Shown here: piece after piece, positions 8,372-16,528 of the stretch | Numbering within the stretch: the first letter of the stretch is position 1 | Layout of the letters: each line of letters opens with the position of its first letter | NCBI GenBank assembly: GCA_036269075.1 | Contig: DATASX010000038.1 | Location: 1-34,866, forward strand | Reading direction: 5' to 3' | Length of the DNA stretch: 34,866 nt | Source: Sporichthyaceae bacterium | GTDB lineage: Bacteria; Actinomycetota; Actinomycetes; Sporichthyales; Sporichthyaceae | Notes under the pieces: model-generated | Database searches by the model: none | What the model was told of the DNA's origin: nothing | Seen by the model: the letters and a program-made list of their open reading frames with translations, nothing else | Translations under genes and position numbers: made by a program

Positions 8372-10384
8372 GTGGCTGAAACCTCCGATCTGGCGCTGGC
8401 GCCCGCGGCCACCGTCGCCGCCACCGCCGATCCGGACCATTCCGGCACCGCAGCCTCGAGCGCACCTGCTCGTAAGCGCCGGGCGGACGGCCTGGCGGGC
8501 ATGGTCCTGGCAGAACTGCAGACCATGGCCTCCGGCCTGGGCATCACCGGCACCGGCCGGATGCGCAAGCCCCAGCTGATCGAGGCCATATCCGAGAAGC
8601 AGAGTTCCGAGCGTCAGGGCGGCGCCCGCCAGCCCGCGGCTCGCGCCGCGCAGTCCGAACCCCGCTCCGAGCAGAGCAGCGAGCGCGCCGAGCGTGCGCC
8701 GCGCGCCGCGCGCGCCGCATCGGCCCCGGCCGAGAACGCGCGACCGGTCGAGGCTGCGGCATCCGCGCCCGCCGAGTCCGAACGCAACACCGACTCCCAA
8801 CGCAACACTGATTCCCAACACAATTCCGACTCCGAGCGCTCCGGCGACTCGGCCCAGGCCGGCCAGTCGACCGGCGATCAGCAGCGCGACCGCCGCGAGC
8901 GCCAGCGGGACCGTCGCGACCGCGGCAGTGCTCGCGACAACGACAACCGTCGTCCGGACAACCGCAGCGACGGCAACAGCAACCGCCAGCAGGACAACCG
9001 GCAGCAGGACAACCGCAGCGACGGCAACAGCAACCGCCAGCAGGACAACCGCCAGCAGGACAACCGCGGCCCGGGGGCCAACCGCGACAACGGGCCCGAC
9101 GACGATGACGACGACGGTTCGGGTCGCCGCCGGCGGCGGGGCCGCTACCGCGACCGCAACCGCAGCAACCGCCCGGGGGGTGGGAGTAGTCGCACCGGCG
9201 GCTACGAGCCCGCCGAGCAGGAGATCAGTGAGGACGACGTCCTGGTCCCGGTCGCCGGAATCCTCGACATCCTCGACAACTACGCGTTCGTCCGCACCAG
9301 CGGGTACCTGCCCGGCCCGAACGACGTGTACGTGTCGTTGGCCCAGGTCCGCCGGGGCGGGCTGCGCAAGGGCGACGCCGTCACCGGCGCGATCCGCCAG
9401 CCGCGCGACGGCGAGCGGCGAGAGAAGTTCAACGCGCTGGTCCGCCTGGACACCGTCAACGGTATGGAGCCGGAGAAGGCCCGCGACCGCCTCGAGTTCA
9501 GCAAGCTGACCCCGCTGTATCCGCAGGAGCGGCTGCGGCTGGAGCACGACTCGAGCCAGCTCACCACCCGCGTGATCGACCTGGTCGCCCCGATCGGCAA
9601 GGGCCAGCGTGGCCTGATCGTCTCCCCGCCCAAGGCCGGCAAGACCATGGTGCTGCAGGCGATCGCGAACGCGATCACCGCGAACAACCCGGAGACCCAC
9701 CTGATGGTCGTGCTCGTCGACGAGCGGCCGGAAGAGGTCACCGACATGCAGCGCTCGGTGAAGGGCGAGGTCATCGCCTCGACCTTCGACCGTCCGGCCG
9801 AGGACCACACCACGGTCGCGGAGCTGTCGATCGAGCGCGCCAAGCGACTGGTCGAGCTCGGCCACGACGTGGTCGTGCTGCTCGACTCGATCACCCGACT
9901 GGGCCGCGCCTACAACCTGGCCGCTCCGGCCTCGGGCCGAATCCTGTCCGGCGGTGTCGACTCCACCGCGCTGTACCCGCCGAAGCGTTTCTTCGGTGCC
10001 GCCCGCAACATCGAGAACGGCGGCTCGCTGACGATCCTCGCCACCGCGCTGGTGGAGACCGGCTCGCGCATGGACGAGGTGATCTTCGAGGAGTTCAAGG
10101 GCACCGGCAACATGGAGCTCAAGCTCGACCGCAAGCTCGCCGACAAGCGAATCTTCCCCGCGGTGGACGTCGACGCGTCCGGCACGCGCAAGGAAGAGAT
10201 CCTGATGTCGCGCGAGGAGCTCCAGATCGTCTGGAAGCTGCGCCGGGTCATGTCCGCCCTCGACGACCAGCAGGCCATCGAGCTGCTTCTCGACCGGCTG
10301 CGCAAGAGCAAGTCGAACATCGAGTTCCTCATGCAGGTGCAGAAGACCACGCCGATGTCCGACGGGAACGAGCCCGACAACTGA
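8372..10384 (+). CDS. rho: transcription termination factor Rho
   Basis: Hexameric RNA-dependent ATPase that ends untranslated transcripts. With GTG 8372 it has 670 residues, far longer than the ~420 of E. coli Rho. Residues ~35-75 form the SAP-like Rho_N helix-loop-helix ([18 protein letters not shown]). Residues ~85-275 are an actinobacterial-type insert, low in complexity, first Ala/Glu/Ser, then Arg/Asp/Asn/Gln rich, with a 17-residue unit repeated twice. The cold-shock RNA-binding domain follows ([20 protein letters not shown]), then the ATPase core with Walker [10 protein letters not shown], Walker [12 protein letters not shown] and the R-loop region near [27 protein letters not shown] lies 10 nt upstream of the start. 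The open frame extends upstream to 8111, but that part shows no domain and covers the leader. Confidence 0.96.
   Translation: MAETSDLALAPAATVAATADPDHSGTAASSAPARKRRADGLAGMVLAELQTMASGLGITGTGRMRKPQLIEAISEKQSSERQGGARQPAARAAQSEPRSEQSSERAERAPRAARAASAPAENARPVEAAASAPAESERNTDSQRNTDSQHNSDSERSGDSAQAGQSTGDQQRDRRERQRDRRDRGSARDNDNRRPDNRSDGNSNRQQDNRQQDNRSDGNSNRQQDNRQQDNRGPGANRDNGPDDDDDDGSGRRRRRGRYRDRNRSNRPGGGSSRTGGYEPAEQEISEDDVLVPVAGILDILDNYAFVRTSGYLPGPNDVYVSLAQVRRGGLRKGDAVTGAIRQPRDGERREKFNALVRLDTVNGMEPEKARDRLEFSKLTPLYPQERLRLEHDSSQLTTRVIDLVAPIGKGQRGLIVSPPKAGKTMVLQAIANAITANNPETHLMVVLVDERPEEVTDMQRSVKGEVIASTFDRPAEDHTTVAELSIERAKRLVELGHDVVVLLDSITRLGRAYNLAAPASGRILSGGVDSTALYPPKRFFGAARNIENGGSLTILATALVETGSRMDEVIFEEFKGTGNMELKLDRKLADKRIFPAVDVDASGTRKEEILMSREELQIVWKLRRVMSALDDQQAIELLLDRLRKSKSNIEFLMQVQKTTPMSDGNEPDN
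8960..9061 (+). repeat. 51-bp tandem repeat inside rho
   Basis: Two head-to-tail copies (8960-9010 and 9011-9061) differ at one base that I can see (CGG versus CGC) and each encode the 17 residues [17 protein letters not shown]. The unit length is a multiple of three, so copy-number change would keep the frame. Flanking codons ([16 protein letters not shown]) look like degraded units. Confidence 0.85.
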
Positions 10385-10385
10385 G

Positions 10386-10400
10386 CTGACGCGACGTCAG
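10386..10400. terminator. palindromic hairpin between convergent rho and 10397-10810
   Basis: CTGACG-CGA-CGTCAG is a perfect 6-bp stem with a 3-nt loop, 1 nt after the rho stop and overlapping the stop of the minus-strand gene. There is no T-tract, as is usual for GC-rich actinobacteria. The same stem recurs at the other two convergent junctions (24347 and 29190), so it is probably a bidirectional terminator or a shared protein site. Confidence 0.6.
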
Positions 10401-10810
10401 TCGAGCCGGTGCACCGCCACCTGCGCCGGCAGCCGTGGCGTGCCGCCCACGGCGGCCATGGTCAACCGGGTCAGAGTCTCGAGCGCCGCCACGTCGAGGA
10501 CGACTGTCCGGGCCGCGCCGGACAGCTCCGCGGTCCCGGTGCCGAACGTGACCTCGTAATCCGCACCGGCCGGTGCCTGCAGGTCCAACCGGTAGCTCGC
10601 CCCGGGTTGGGTGGGCACGTCGGCGGTGATGCCCTCCGGTCCGGTGAGGAACTCCGTGGCCCGGACCAGGTTCGGGTGCAGGGCATCGAGGCCGGGTTGG
10701 GAACCGCCGGCGGCCGGCGCGGCCGGTGCTGTCCCGACGAGCACACCGACCGTTGCCGAGATCCCGAGTGCCGCGGCCGCCATCCCGACCCACAGCGTTC
10801 GCCGTGCCAC
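10397..10810 (-). CDS. small exported protein of unknown function
   Basis: A 137-residue product I do not recognise. The N-terminus looks like a Sec signal peptide: Arg-Arg near the start, a hydrophobic Ala/Gly/Val core at about residues 8-27, and APAAPAAG as likely cleavage region. The mature part is ~100 residues, predicted mostly beta, with segments such as YRLDLQAPAGADYEVTFGTG and TVVLDVAALETLTRLTMAAVGG. It has no Cys after the signal, so it is not a lipoprotein. GTG 10810 is the only start that keeps the full signal peptide; the upstream GGGTGGG is a poor ribosome site. It is convergent with rho and divergent from rpmE, with tandem 14-bp repeats in its upstream region. Confidence 0.65.
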   Translation of the reverse strand: MARRTLWVGMAAAALGISATVGVLVGTAPAAPAAGGSQPGLDALHPNLVRATEFLTGPEGITADVPTQPGASYRLDLQAPAGADYEVTFGTGTAELSGAARTVVLDVAALETLTRLTMAAVGGTPRLPAQVAVHRLD

Positions 10811-10845
10811 TGGCCCACCCGCCCGACAACCGTGGTGTGATTCCA

Positions 10846-10877
10846 GTGATCATTGTGACTGACGTGATCAATGTGAC
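10846..10877 (+). repeat. tandem 14-bp direct repeats upstream of rpmE and of the exported gene
   Basis: GTGATCATTGTGAC (10846-10859) and GTGATCAATGTGAC (10864-10877) differ at one base and are 18 bp apart. Both contain TGATCA. They lie in the divergent gap, 36 bp from the minus-strand start and ~150 bp from rpmE. This is an operator-like arrangement; which gene it would control is unknown. Confidence 0.5.
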
Positions 10878-11028
10878 CTGACGAAACGCCGGGTCGACCT
10901 GTGGAATCCGCCGGGCGCCAGATGCGTTTAGTCGGTGGCCACCTGAACTGGCACACTTGGCCGGTCCCGGTTCACGTCGCAGGCGCTCGCCGCGGCGACC
11001 CGGGACAAGGATGAACAAGGAGCAAGCC

Positions 11029-11247
11029 GTGAAGTCCGACATCCACCCCGCCTACGGGGTCACCGAGGTCACCTGCACTTGCGGGTCGACCTTCACCACT
11101 CGCAGCACTGCCAAGAATGGCGTCATCCACGCCGACGTGTGCTCGCAGTGCCACCCGTTCTACACGGGCAAACAGAAGATCCTGGACACCGGCGGCCGCG
11201 TGGCCCGCTTCGAGAAGCGCTTCGGCAAGAAGTCGGCCGACAAGTAG
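11029..11247 (+). CDS. rpmE: 50S ribosomal protein bL31, zinc-binding form
   Basis: A 72-residue large-subunit protein contributing to the subunit bridge. It begins MKSDIHPAY and has the usual [14 protein letters not shown] and [25 protein letters not shown]. Cysteines C16, C18, C38 and C41 form the CxC...CxxC zinc site, so this is the C+ form, the one replaced by a Cys-less paralogue under zinc limitation in some actinobacteria. The GTG at 11029 is chosen because AAGGAG (11017-11022) is 6 nt upstream; the ATG at 11011 would place that site inside the gene. rho-rpmE-prfA order is conserved in actinobacteria, although here a minus-strand gene separates rho from rpmE. Confidence 0.96.
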   Translation: MKSDIHPAYGVTEVTCTCGSTFTTRSTAKNGVIHADVCSQCHPFYTGKQKILDTGGRVARFEKRFGKKSADK

Positions 11248-11339
11248 CTGCACCTCACGCCGGCGTCCGCACCTCGCGGGCGCCGGCGTCGTGTTGTCCG
11301 ACGCGGCCGCGAGGGGACGACGTCCCGCAGGGAGAGGCG

Positions 11340-12407
11340 ATGTTCGAGGCGATCACGGACCTGCTGACCGAGCACGCCGAGCTCGAGAAGGCGATGGCCG
11401 ACCCGGCCGTGCACGCCGACGCGGCGCAGGCGCGCAAGTTCGGTCGCCGCTATGCCGAGCTGTCCCCGATCGTGGCCGCGTACCGGGCCTGGAAACAGGC
11501 CGCCGACGACGTCGAGGCCGCCGCCGAACTCGCCACCGAGGACGCCTCGTTCCGGGCCGAGCTGCCCGAGCTGGAGGCCACCCGGGACGAGCGGTCCGAG
11601 AAGCTGCGGCACCTGATGCTGCCCCGCGACCCGGACGACGACCGCGACGTGATCCTCGAGATCAAGGCCGGCGAGGGCGGGCAGGAATCGGCATTGTTCG
11701 CCGGCGACCTGCTGCGGATGTACCTGCGCTACGCCGAACGTCGGGGCTGGAAGACCGAGGTGCTCGACGCCCAGGACTCCGACCTCGGCGGCTACAAGGA
11801 CGTCTCGCTGGCGGTGAAGGCCCGCGGCGTCGAACCCGGCCAGGGCGTCTGGGCGCGGCTGAAGTACGAGGGCGGCGTGCACCGGGTGCAGCGCGTCCCG
11901 GTCACGGAGTCCCAGGGCCGGATCCACACCTCGGCGGCCGGCGTGTTGGTGCTGCCGGAGGCCGAGGAGGTCGACGTCGAGGTGAACCCGGCCGACCTGC
12001 GGGTGGACGTGTTCCGGTCCTCCGGCCCCGGCGGCCAGTCGGTCAACACCACCGACTCCGCGGTCCGGCTGACCCACCTGCCGACCGGGATCGTGGTGTC
12101 CTGCCAGAACGAGAAGAGCCAGCTGCAGAACAAGGAGCAGGCGATGCGCATCCTGCGGGCCCGGCTGCTGGCCGCCGCGCAGGAGGCCGCCGACGCCGAG
12201 GCCTCCGACGCCCGCCGCAGCCAGGTCCGCACCGTCGACCGCTCCGAGCGAATCCGCACCTACAACTACGCGGAGAACCGCATCGCCGACCACCGGGTGA
12301 ACTTCAAGGCCTACAACCTCGATGCGGTCCTCGACGGCGACCTCGACGCGGTCATCCAGGCGTGCTTGGAGGCCGACGAGGCCGCGAAGCTGGCTGGTAC
12401 CAACTGA
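11340..12407 (+). CDS. prfA: peptide chain release factor 1
   Basis: Class I release factor that reads UAA/UAG and triggers peptidyl-tRNA hydrolysis. Length is 355 residues, normal. The stop-codon reading tripeptide is PVT in [19 protein letters not shown]. The catalytic GGQ is at residues 231-233 ([18 protein letters not shown]). The following [13 protein letters not shown] and [20 protein letters not shown] regions are RF1-type. ATG 11340 has GGGAGAG just upstream. The Gln of GGQ is the target of the methyltransferase encoded by the next, overlapping gene. Confidence 0.97.
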   Translation: MFEAITDLLTEHAELEKAMADPAVHADAAQARKFGRRYAELSPIVAAYRAWKQAADDVEAAAELATEDASFRAELPELEATRDERSEKLRHLMLPRDPDDDRDVILEIKAGEGGQESALFAGDLLRMYLRYAERRGWKTEVLDAQDSDLGGYKDVSLAVKARGVEPGQGVWARLKYEGGVHRVQRVPVTESQGRIHTSAAGVLVLPEAEEVDVEVNPADLRVDVFRSSGPGGQSVNTTDSAVRLTHLPTGIVVSCQNEKSQLQNKEQAMRILRARLLAAAQEAADAEASDARRSQVRTVDRSERIRTYNYAENRIADHRVNFKAYNLDAVLDGDLDAVIQACLEADEAAKLAGTN

Positions 12408-13270
12408 ACCCGGACTCCAGGGCAGCGGCGGGCGTCGAAACTGATCTGCGTTCGGCGCTGGCCGCGGCCCGCAGCCGGCTGGCCGAGGCCGGGGTGGCCT
12501 CGGCCCGCAACGACGCTGAGGAACTGGCCGCGCACCTGCTCGGGGTCCGCCGCGGCGACCTGGTGCGCCACGACCGCATCGACGCTGCCGGGTACGAAGC
12601 CCTGGTGGCCCGTCGGGTCGCGCGTGAGCCGTTGCAGCACCTGACCGGGGTGGCCCATTTCCGCCGGGTCAGCGTCGCGGTCGGCCCGGGGGTGTTCGTC
12701 CCCCGGCCGGAAACCGAGGTGATGGTCGGCGCGGTGGTGGACTTCCTCGCCACGCTGCCCCCCGGTGCCCGGGTGGTCGACCTGTGCACCGGGTCCGGGG
12801 TGATCGCGTTGTCGGTGGTCACCGAGGTTCCGGGGACCCAGGTGCACGCAGTGGAGGTCGATCCCGGCGCGTACGACTGGGCGACGCGGAACCTGGCGGG
12901 CACTGCGGTCACGTTGCACCTCGCCGATGCCCGCACCGCGTTGGCCGAACTCGACGGGACCTTCGACGTGGTGATCTCCAACCCGCCGTACATTCCAATG
13001 CCCGCTTGGGAATCGGTGACCCCCGAGGTCCGCGACCACGACCCGGCGGCGGCCCTGTGGAGCGGCGAGGACGGGCTGGACATGATGCGGGCGGTCGTCC
13101 GACGGGCCGCGGAGCTGCTGCGACCGGGGGGCCTGGCCGTGGTCGAGCACGCCGAGGTGCAGGCCGGCAGCGTCCCGGCGCTGTTCCGTGGCGCCGGGTG
13201 CTGGCGGGCGGTCGCGGACCACAAGGACCTGGCCGGCCGGGACCGCTTCGTGACCGCAGTCCGGGTGTGA
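12362..13270 (+). CDS. prmC: release factor glutamine methyltransferase
   Basis: SAM-dependent enzyme (HemK/PrmC) that N5-methylates the GGQ glutamine of release factors. The N-terminal helical domain includes [21 protein letters not shown] and [13 protein letters not shown]. The SAM-binding motif is [15 protein letters not shown], and the catalytic/substrate motif is NPPYIPMP. The start is doubtful. The family would begin near the [12 protein letters not shown]-equivalent, yet codons there are GTC and CTG. The first canonical start covering that helix is GTG 12362, inside prfA (46-nt overlap, 302 residues); GTG 12494 would truncate the N-domain; CTG 12404 or 12446 would need a non-standard start. 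Function is secure, the 5' end is not. Confidence 0.92.
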   Translation: MLGGRRGREAGWYQLNPDSRAAAGVETDLRSALAAARSRLAEAGVASARNDAEELAAHLLGVRRGDLVRHDRIDAAGYEALVARRVAREPLQHLTGVAHFRRVSVAVGPGVFVPRPETEVMVGAVVDFLATLPPGARVVDLCTGSGVIALSVVTEVPGTQVHAVEVDPGAYDWATRNLAGTAVTLHLADARTALAELDGTFDVVISNPPYIPMPAWESVTPEVRDHDPAAALWSGEDGLDMMRAVVRRAAELLRPGGLAVVEHAEVQAGSVPALFRGAGCWRAVADHKDLAGRDRFVTAVRV

Positions 13271-13390
13271 CATTGCCGCTCGGACACTGCCGGGATGACA
13301 CCCCGTCACGCCTCCGATCACCCGGTGCAGTCGGGCTTTCGCGAAACGTCTCGCCTTACCACGGCCCTGTCTCGATCCGGAGCCCGCACG

Positions 13391-13416
13391 GGGTGGCAAG
13401 GCGCGCCTTGCAACCC
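13391..13416. promoter_or_regulatory. 26-bp near-perfect palindrome upstream of tsaC
   Basis: The central 16 bp GCAAGGCGCGCCTTGC (13396-13411) are perfectly self-complementary. Extending outward gives 12 of 13 matched pairs over 13391-13416, with no spacer. It lies ~120 bp before the tsaC start in a 263-nt non-coding gap and just before an A/T-containing CATACCTT (13416-13423) that could be a -10. It is probably an operator; otherwise I see nothing in 13271-13533. Confidence 0.5.
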
Positions 13417-13533
13417 ATACCTTGGTCCGATCCAGCCGGGTTACCCCGAATTGCGTACCTCCCGTGCTGGGACCGTTCACCCATCGGGGGGCGACGGTCG
13501 GCGTCGTCGTACCGGCTCTGTGGAGGCAGCCTC

Positions 13534-14181
13534 ATGCCGCGGTCTTTCGACTGCGCTGATCCCACCGCGCGCGCGGAGGGCCTGAAGGCCGCCGCCGAGG
13601 CTGTCGGTAACGGGAAACTGGTGGTGTTGCCCACTGACACCGTCTACGGGGTGGGCACCGACGCGTTCACCCCCTCGGCGGTTGCCGCTCTGCTAAACGC
13701 GAAGGGCCGGGGCCGCGACATGCCCGTCCCGGTGCTGATCGGTTCGACCCGCACGCTGGACGGCATCGCCACCGGGATCCCGGACGTGGCCCGCGACCTC
13801 GTCTCCGCGTTCTGGCCGGGTGCACTGACGGTCGTCTGCAAGCAGCAGCCCTCGCTTCGCTGGGACCTCGGTGATGCCCGGGGGACAGTCGCGATCCGGA
13901 TGCCGATGGACCCGGTCGCCCTGGAACTGCTGCGCACCACCGGACCGATGGCGGTCAGCAGCGCGAACATCTCCGGTCGTCCGCCGGCCAACGACGCCCT
14001 GGAGGCCCGGACGCAGTTCGGCGAGCTGGTCGAGGTCTACCTGGACGCCGGGCCGGCGGCGAGCGAGCTGCCGTCCTCGATCGTGGACGTGACCTCCGGC
14101 ACGCCGCGCCTGCTGCGGCCGGGGGCGATCTCGCTGGAGGAGCTGCGGTCGATCGCGCCCGAACTAGAGGTAGTCACGTGA
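13534..14181 (+). CDS. tsaC: L-threonylcarbamoyladenylate synthase
   Basis: TsaC/Sua5/YrdC-family enzyme making threonylcarbamoyl-AMP from threonine, bicarbonate and ATP for the t6A37 modification of ANN-reading tRNAs. Length is 215 residues: one YrdC domain and no Sua5 C-terminal domain. Seen motifs are KLVVLPTDTVYGVGTDAF (residues ~28-45), KGRGRDMPVPVLI, the FWPGALTVV block and the SSANISGRPP nucleotide-binding loop. ATG 13534 has GGAGG (13522-13526) 7 nt upstream. The open frame extends to 12784, but that part overlaps prmC and is not coding. The stop overlaps the next start by 4 nt (GTGA), indicating coupling. Confidence 0.94.
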   Translation: MPRSFDCADPTARAEGLKAAAEAVGNGKLVVLPTDTVYGVGTDAFTPSAVAALLNAKGRGRDMPVPVLIGSTRTLDGIATGIPDVARDLVSAFWPGALTVVCKQQPSLRWDLGDARGTVAIRMPMDPVALELLRTTGPMAVSSANISGRPPANDALEARTQFGELVEVYLDAGPAASELPSSIVDVTSGTPRLLRPGAISLEELRSIAPELEVVT

Positions 14182-14786
14182 CGGGGCGGTTCTCGATTCT
14201 CTTTGTGTCCACGGGCAACGTGTGCCGCTCCCCGATGGCTGAGCGGCTGGCCGAGCTGGAGCTGGCTGCGGCACTCGGTGCCGAGGTCGACGCGTTCCGG
14301 ATCGGCAGCGCAGGTACCTGGGGACACGACGGGGCACCGATGGAGCAGCACGCCCGGGCGGTGCTCAACGAACGCGGTGCCCGCGCGGGTGGGTTCGTGG
14401 CCCAGGAACTGCTGGCTGAGCAGATCGCCGCCGCCGACCTGGTGCTGACCGCCTCGAGCGAGCAGAGCCAGCAGGTGCGGCTGATGGACCCGGCCGCCCG
14501 CGACCGGGTGTTCACGCTGTGCGAGTTCGCGAGCCTGGCCCAGGACGCCCCGCCGGATGTCCTGGTGCACAATCCGGCCGCCCGGGCCCGGGCGTTGGTC
14601 TGCACCCTGGCGGAATTGCGGACGAGACTCGGCTCCGCGGTTCGCTCGACCGACATCGCCGATCCGTACGGCGCCCCGTTGCACGTCTTCCGGCTGTGCG
14701 CGGACGAGATCGCGGCCTGCCTGGGGGCGCTGGTCGGTCACCTCGCCGTGGCGCGCACCGCGGCGACCAACCGCGCGGTGTCCTGA
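14178..14786 (+). CDS. low-molecular-weight phosphatase homologue with Ser at the nucleophile
   Basis: A 202-residue protein with the LMW protein-tyrosine/arginine phosphatase fold. The P-loop region reads VSTGNVCRSPMAERL, where active enzymes have C-x5-R-S. Here the first position is S11 (codon TCC), with R17 and S18 kept. Other signatures survive: SAGTWGHDGAPM (~44-55), the DLVLTAS strand and the general-acid loop DPYGAP with D162. As a Cys-to-Ser change in this family normally abolishes catalysis, this may be a phospho-binding pseudophosphatase, or use different chemistry. I recall similar actinobacterial homologues beside tsaC with the same Ser, so it may be lineage-wide. GTG 14178 overlaps the tsaC stop, so the two are translated together. 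Confidence 0.85.
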   Translation: MTGRFSILFVSTGNVCRSPMAERLAELELAAALGAEVDAFRIGSAGTWGHDGAPMEQHARAVLNERGARAGGFVAQELLAEQIAAADLVLTASSEQSQQVRLMDPAARDRVFTLCEFASLAQDAPPDVLVHNPAARARALVCTLAELRTRLGSAVRSTDIADPYGAPLHVFRLCADEIAACLGALVGHLAVARTAATNRAVS

Positions 14787-14804
14787 TCCGGATCACCTTC
14801 ATGG

Positions 14805-14810
14805 GATAAC
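14805..14810 (+). promoter_or_regulatory. candidate -10 for a leaderless wecA mRNA
   Basis: GATAAC is followed by 6 nt and the GTG at 14817; no Shine-Dalgarno is present. A 12-bp perfect palindrome TGATCCGGATCA (14784-14795) lies just upstream across the preceding stop codon, where a -35 or operator would be. Confidence 0.45.
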
Positions 14811-14816
14811 TGTCCG

Positions 14817-15968
14817 GTGAGGGAGTACTTGCTGGCGCTGCTCGTGGCGGCGGCGGCGACGTACCTGAGCACCGGTGTGGTGCGGCGCGGGGCGATCGCG
14901 TTCGGCGCGATGACCGAGGTCCGGGCGCGCGACGTGCACGCGATCCCCACCCCGCGCCTGGGTGGAATCGCGATGTTGGCCGGGCTGTTCACCGGCGTTC
15001 TGGTGGCCTCCCGGATGCCGTTCCTGTCCAGCGAACTCTTCGCCAACTCCCACGACCCCTGGGCGTTGCTGGCCGGGGGCTCGCTGATCTGCCTGCTCGG
15101 GGCGGTCGACGACCGCTGGGGCCTGGACGCGCTGACCAAGTTCGCCGGCCAGGTGCTGGCCGCCGGGGTCATGGTTGTGATGGGTATTCAGATGACCTAT
15201 CTGCCCATCCCCGGCACCACGATCTCGCTGGACCCGACCTCCGGGACGCTCCTGTCGGTGCTGATCGTGGTGGCGACGGTCAACGCGGTGAACTTCGTCG
15301 ACGGCCTCGACGGCCTGCTCGCCGGGATCGCGTTGGTCGCGGCCTTGGCGTTCTTCTCCTACACCTACCTGCTGGCCGTCTCCGAGCGACTGGACCGCGC
15401 GATCTCCCCGGCGTTGTTCTCGGCGTTGCTGGCCGGGATCTGCCTGGGCTTCCTGCCGCACAACTTCCACCCGGCACGCATCTTCATGGGCGACTCCGGG
15501 TCGATGCTGATCGGATTGATCCTGGCCGCGTCGACGGTGAGCTTCGCCGGTCAGATCGACTTCGGAGCCGTCGACAACGGGAACATTTCTCCGGTCCTGC
15601 TGCCCCTGGCGCTGCCGTTCGCGGCGATCGCGGCACCGTTCCTGGACCTGGTGCTGGCGATCGTCCGCCGCACCCGTCAGGGCCGTTCGCCGTTCGCCCC
15701 GGACAAGCAGCACCTGCATCACCGACTGCTGGAGATCGGGCACTCGCACCGTCGGGCGGTTCTCATCATGTACTTCTGGTCGGCCCTGATCGCCTTCGGC
15801 GTGGTCGGCCTGTCGCTGCTGTCGGCGGCCCCGTGGGTGTTCGTCGCCCTGGGCGCGTTGGTGTTCGTGGGCCTGCTGCTGCTGCGCGGGCCACTGCGCA
15901 CGCCGGCGGACGAGGAGCCGAAAGCGCCCGGCGAGGACGACCGGGACGACCACCACACCCGGGTGTGA
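14817..15968 (+). CDS. wecA: polyprenyl-phosphate GlcNAc-1-phosphate transferase (WecA/Rfe type)
   Basis: Integral membrane glycosyltransferase moving GlcNAc-1-P from UDP-GlcNAc to polyprenyl (decaprenyl) phosphate, in actinobacteria the first step of the arabinogalactan or other wall-polymer linkage unit. Length is 383 residues with about ten hydrophobic segments. Family motifs are the magnesium-binding DD at 98-99 (LGAVDDRWGLD), NFVDGLDGLLAGI, FMGDSGSMLIGL and the cytoplasmic HLHHRLLEIGHSHR loop. The C-terminal ~20 residues are charged. GTG 14817 is supported by the -10-like box 6 nt upstream. A MraY-like role is less likely because the HLHHRL loop is WecA-type. It precedes the ATP synthase operon, as in mycobacteria. 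Confidence 0.9.
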   Translation: MREYLLALLVAAAATYLSTGVVRRGAIAFGAMTEVRARDVHAIPTPRLGGIAMLAGLFTGVLVASRMPFLSSELFANSHDPWALLAGGSLICLLGAVDDRWGLDALTKFAGQVLAAGVMVVMGIQMTYLPIPGTTISLDPTSGTLLSVLIVVATVNAVNFVDGLDGLLAGIALVAALAFFSYTYLLAVSERLDRAISPALFSALLAGICLGFLPHNFHPARIFMGDSGSMLIGLILAASTVSFAGQIDFGAVDNGNISPVLLPLALPFAAIAAPFLDLVLAIVRRTRQGRSPFAPDKQHLHHRLLEIGHSHRRAVLIMYFWSALIAFGVVGLSLLSAAPWVFVALGALVFVGLLLLRGPLRTPADEEPKAPGEDDRDDHHTRV

Positions 15969-16093
15969 TCCGTTCGACCGCTCCCGACGCGAAATGCGCC
16001 TTGACCTGATGGTAGTTTCCCCTGCGAAAGCGCGGGCCGCTGTGTGGCCGCGCGCTCCTGGCACCGGTGCCGGCCTCCTTGAAAGGACTCGGG

Positions 16094-16528
16094 TTGACTT
16101 GCGATGTGGCCGTGGACGCTGACGCGCCCATCGGCGCGGGTCCGCCCGTCCTCAGCGGTCGGGCGCAGCTGTGGGGAAACCTGGACCTGCTGCTGGTGGC
16201 TGCCGCGGTAGTGCCCGCGGTGGCGCTCGACGTTCCTGAGCCGGGCTTCGTGCTCGGCGCCGGCGGATGGGTGCTGCAGCGGCTGATCTCGGTGTACAAC
16301 CGGCGCTGGATCCGCCGCGCGACCGACCCGGTGAAGCAGGTGGCCGCGAACCTCGCCGAAGCCTTCGGGCGGATCTGGTTGCTGGCCGGCGTGATCGTCC
16401 TCGCGGGGGTGGTCGGTGAACGCCGCGACGGGCTCACCGCATCGGTCGTGATCTTCGCCGCGTACTCCGCCGCATTCGTCGTCCGGCTCGTGTCCGGACC
16501 GCCCGCCCGACGTAAGGCTTCCCCATGA
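16094..16528 (+). CDS. AtpI-like small membrane protein of the ATP synthase operon
   Basis: A 144-residue membrane protein directly before atpB, overlapping it by 4 nt (ATGA). Four hydrophobic stretches are visible: LLLVAAAVVPAVAL, GFVLGAGGWVL, IWLLAGVIVLAGVV and SVVIFAAYSAAFVVRLV, with a basic loop RRWIRRATDPVKQ in the middle. The position and size fit the ATP synthase subunit I (AtpI) slot, whose family helps c-ring assembly or ion supply, but I cannot see a diagnostic motif. TTG 16094 is preferred because GAAAGGA (16081-16087) is 6 nt upstream; a GTG at 16067 would bury that site. It probably heads the atp transcript. Confidence 0.65.
   Translation: MTCDVAVDADAPIGAGPPVLSGRAQLWGNLDLLLVAAAVVPAVALDVPEPGFVLGAGGWVLQRLISVYNRRWIRRATDPVKQVAANLAEAFGRIWLLAGVIVLAGVVGERRDGLTASVVIFAAYSAAFVVRLVSGPPARRKASP

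Noticed and set aside
8309-9865. Minus-strand open frame of 518 residues antisense to rho
   Set aside because: The Val/Ala-rich runs are the mirror of the rho repeat region, no signal or domain is present, and rho is unquestioned.
11117-12361. Upstream extension of the prmC frame through rpmE and prfA
   Set aside because: The translated sequence is Arg/Gly/Pro low complexity with no domain, and rpmE and prfA occupy the other frame.
13295-13585. Short plus-strand frame in the prmC-tsaC gap
   Set aside because: No ribosome site, no domain, runs into tsaC in another frame and spans the palindrome.
16001-16018. TTGACC and TAGTTT as a promoter for the atp operon
   Set aside because: The two boxes are only 6 bp apart, so they cannot act as a -35/-10 pair. 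TAGTTT alone could be a -10, but support is too weak to list.
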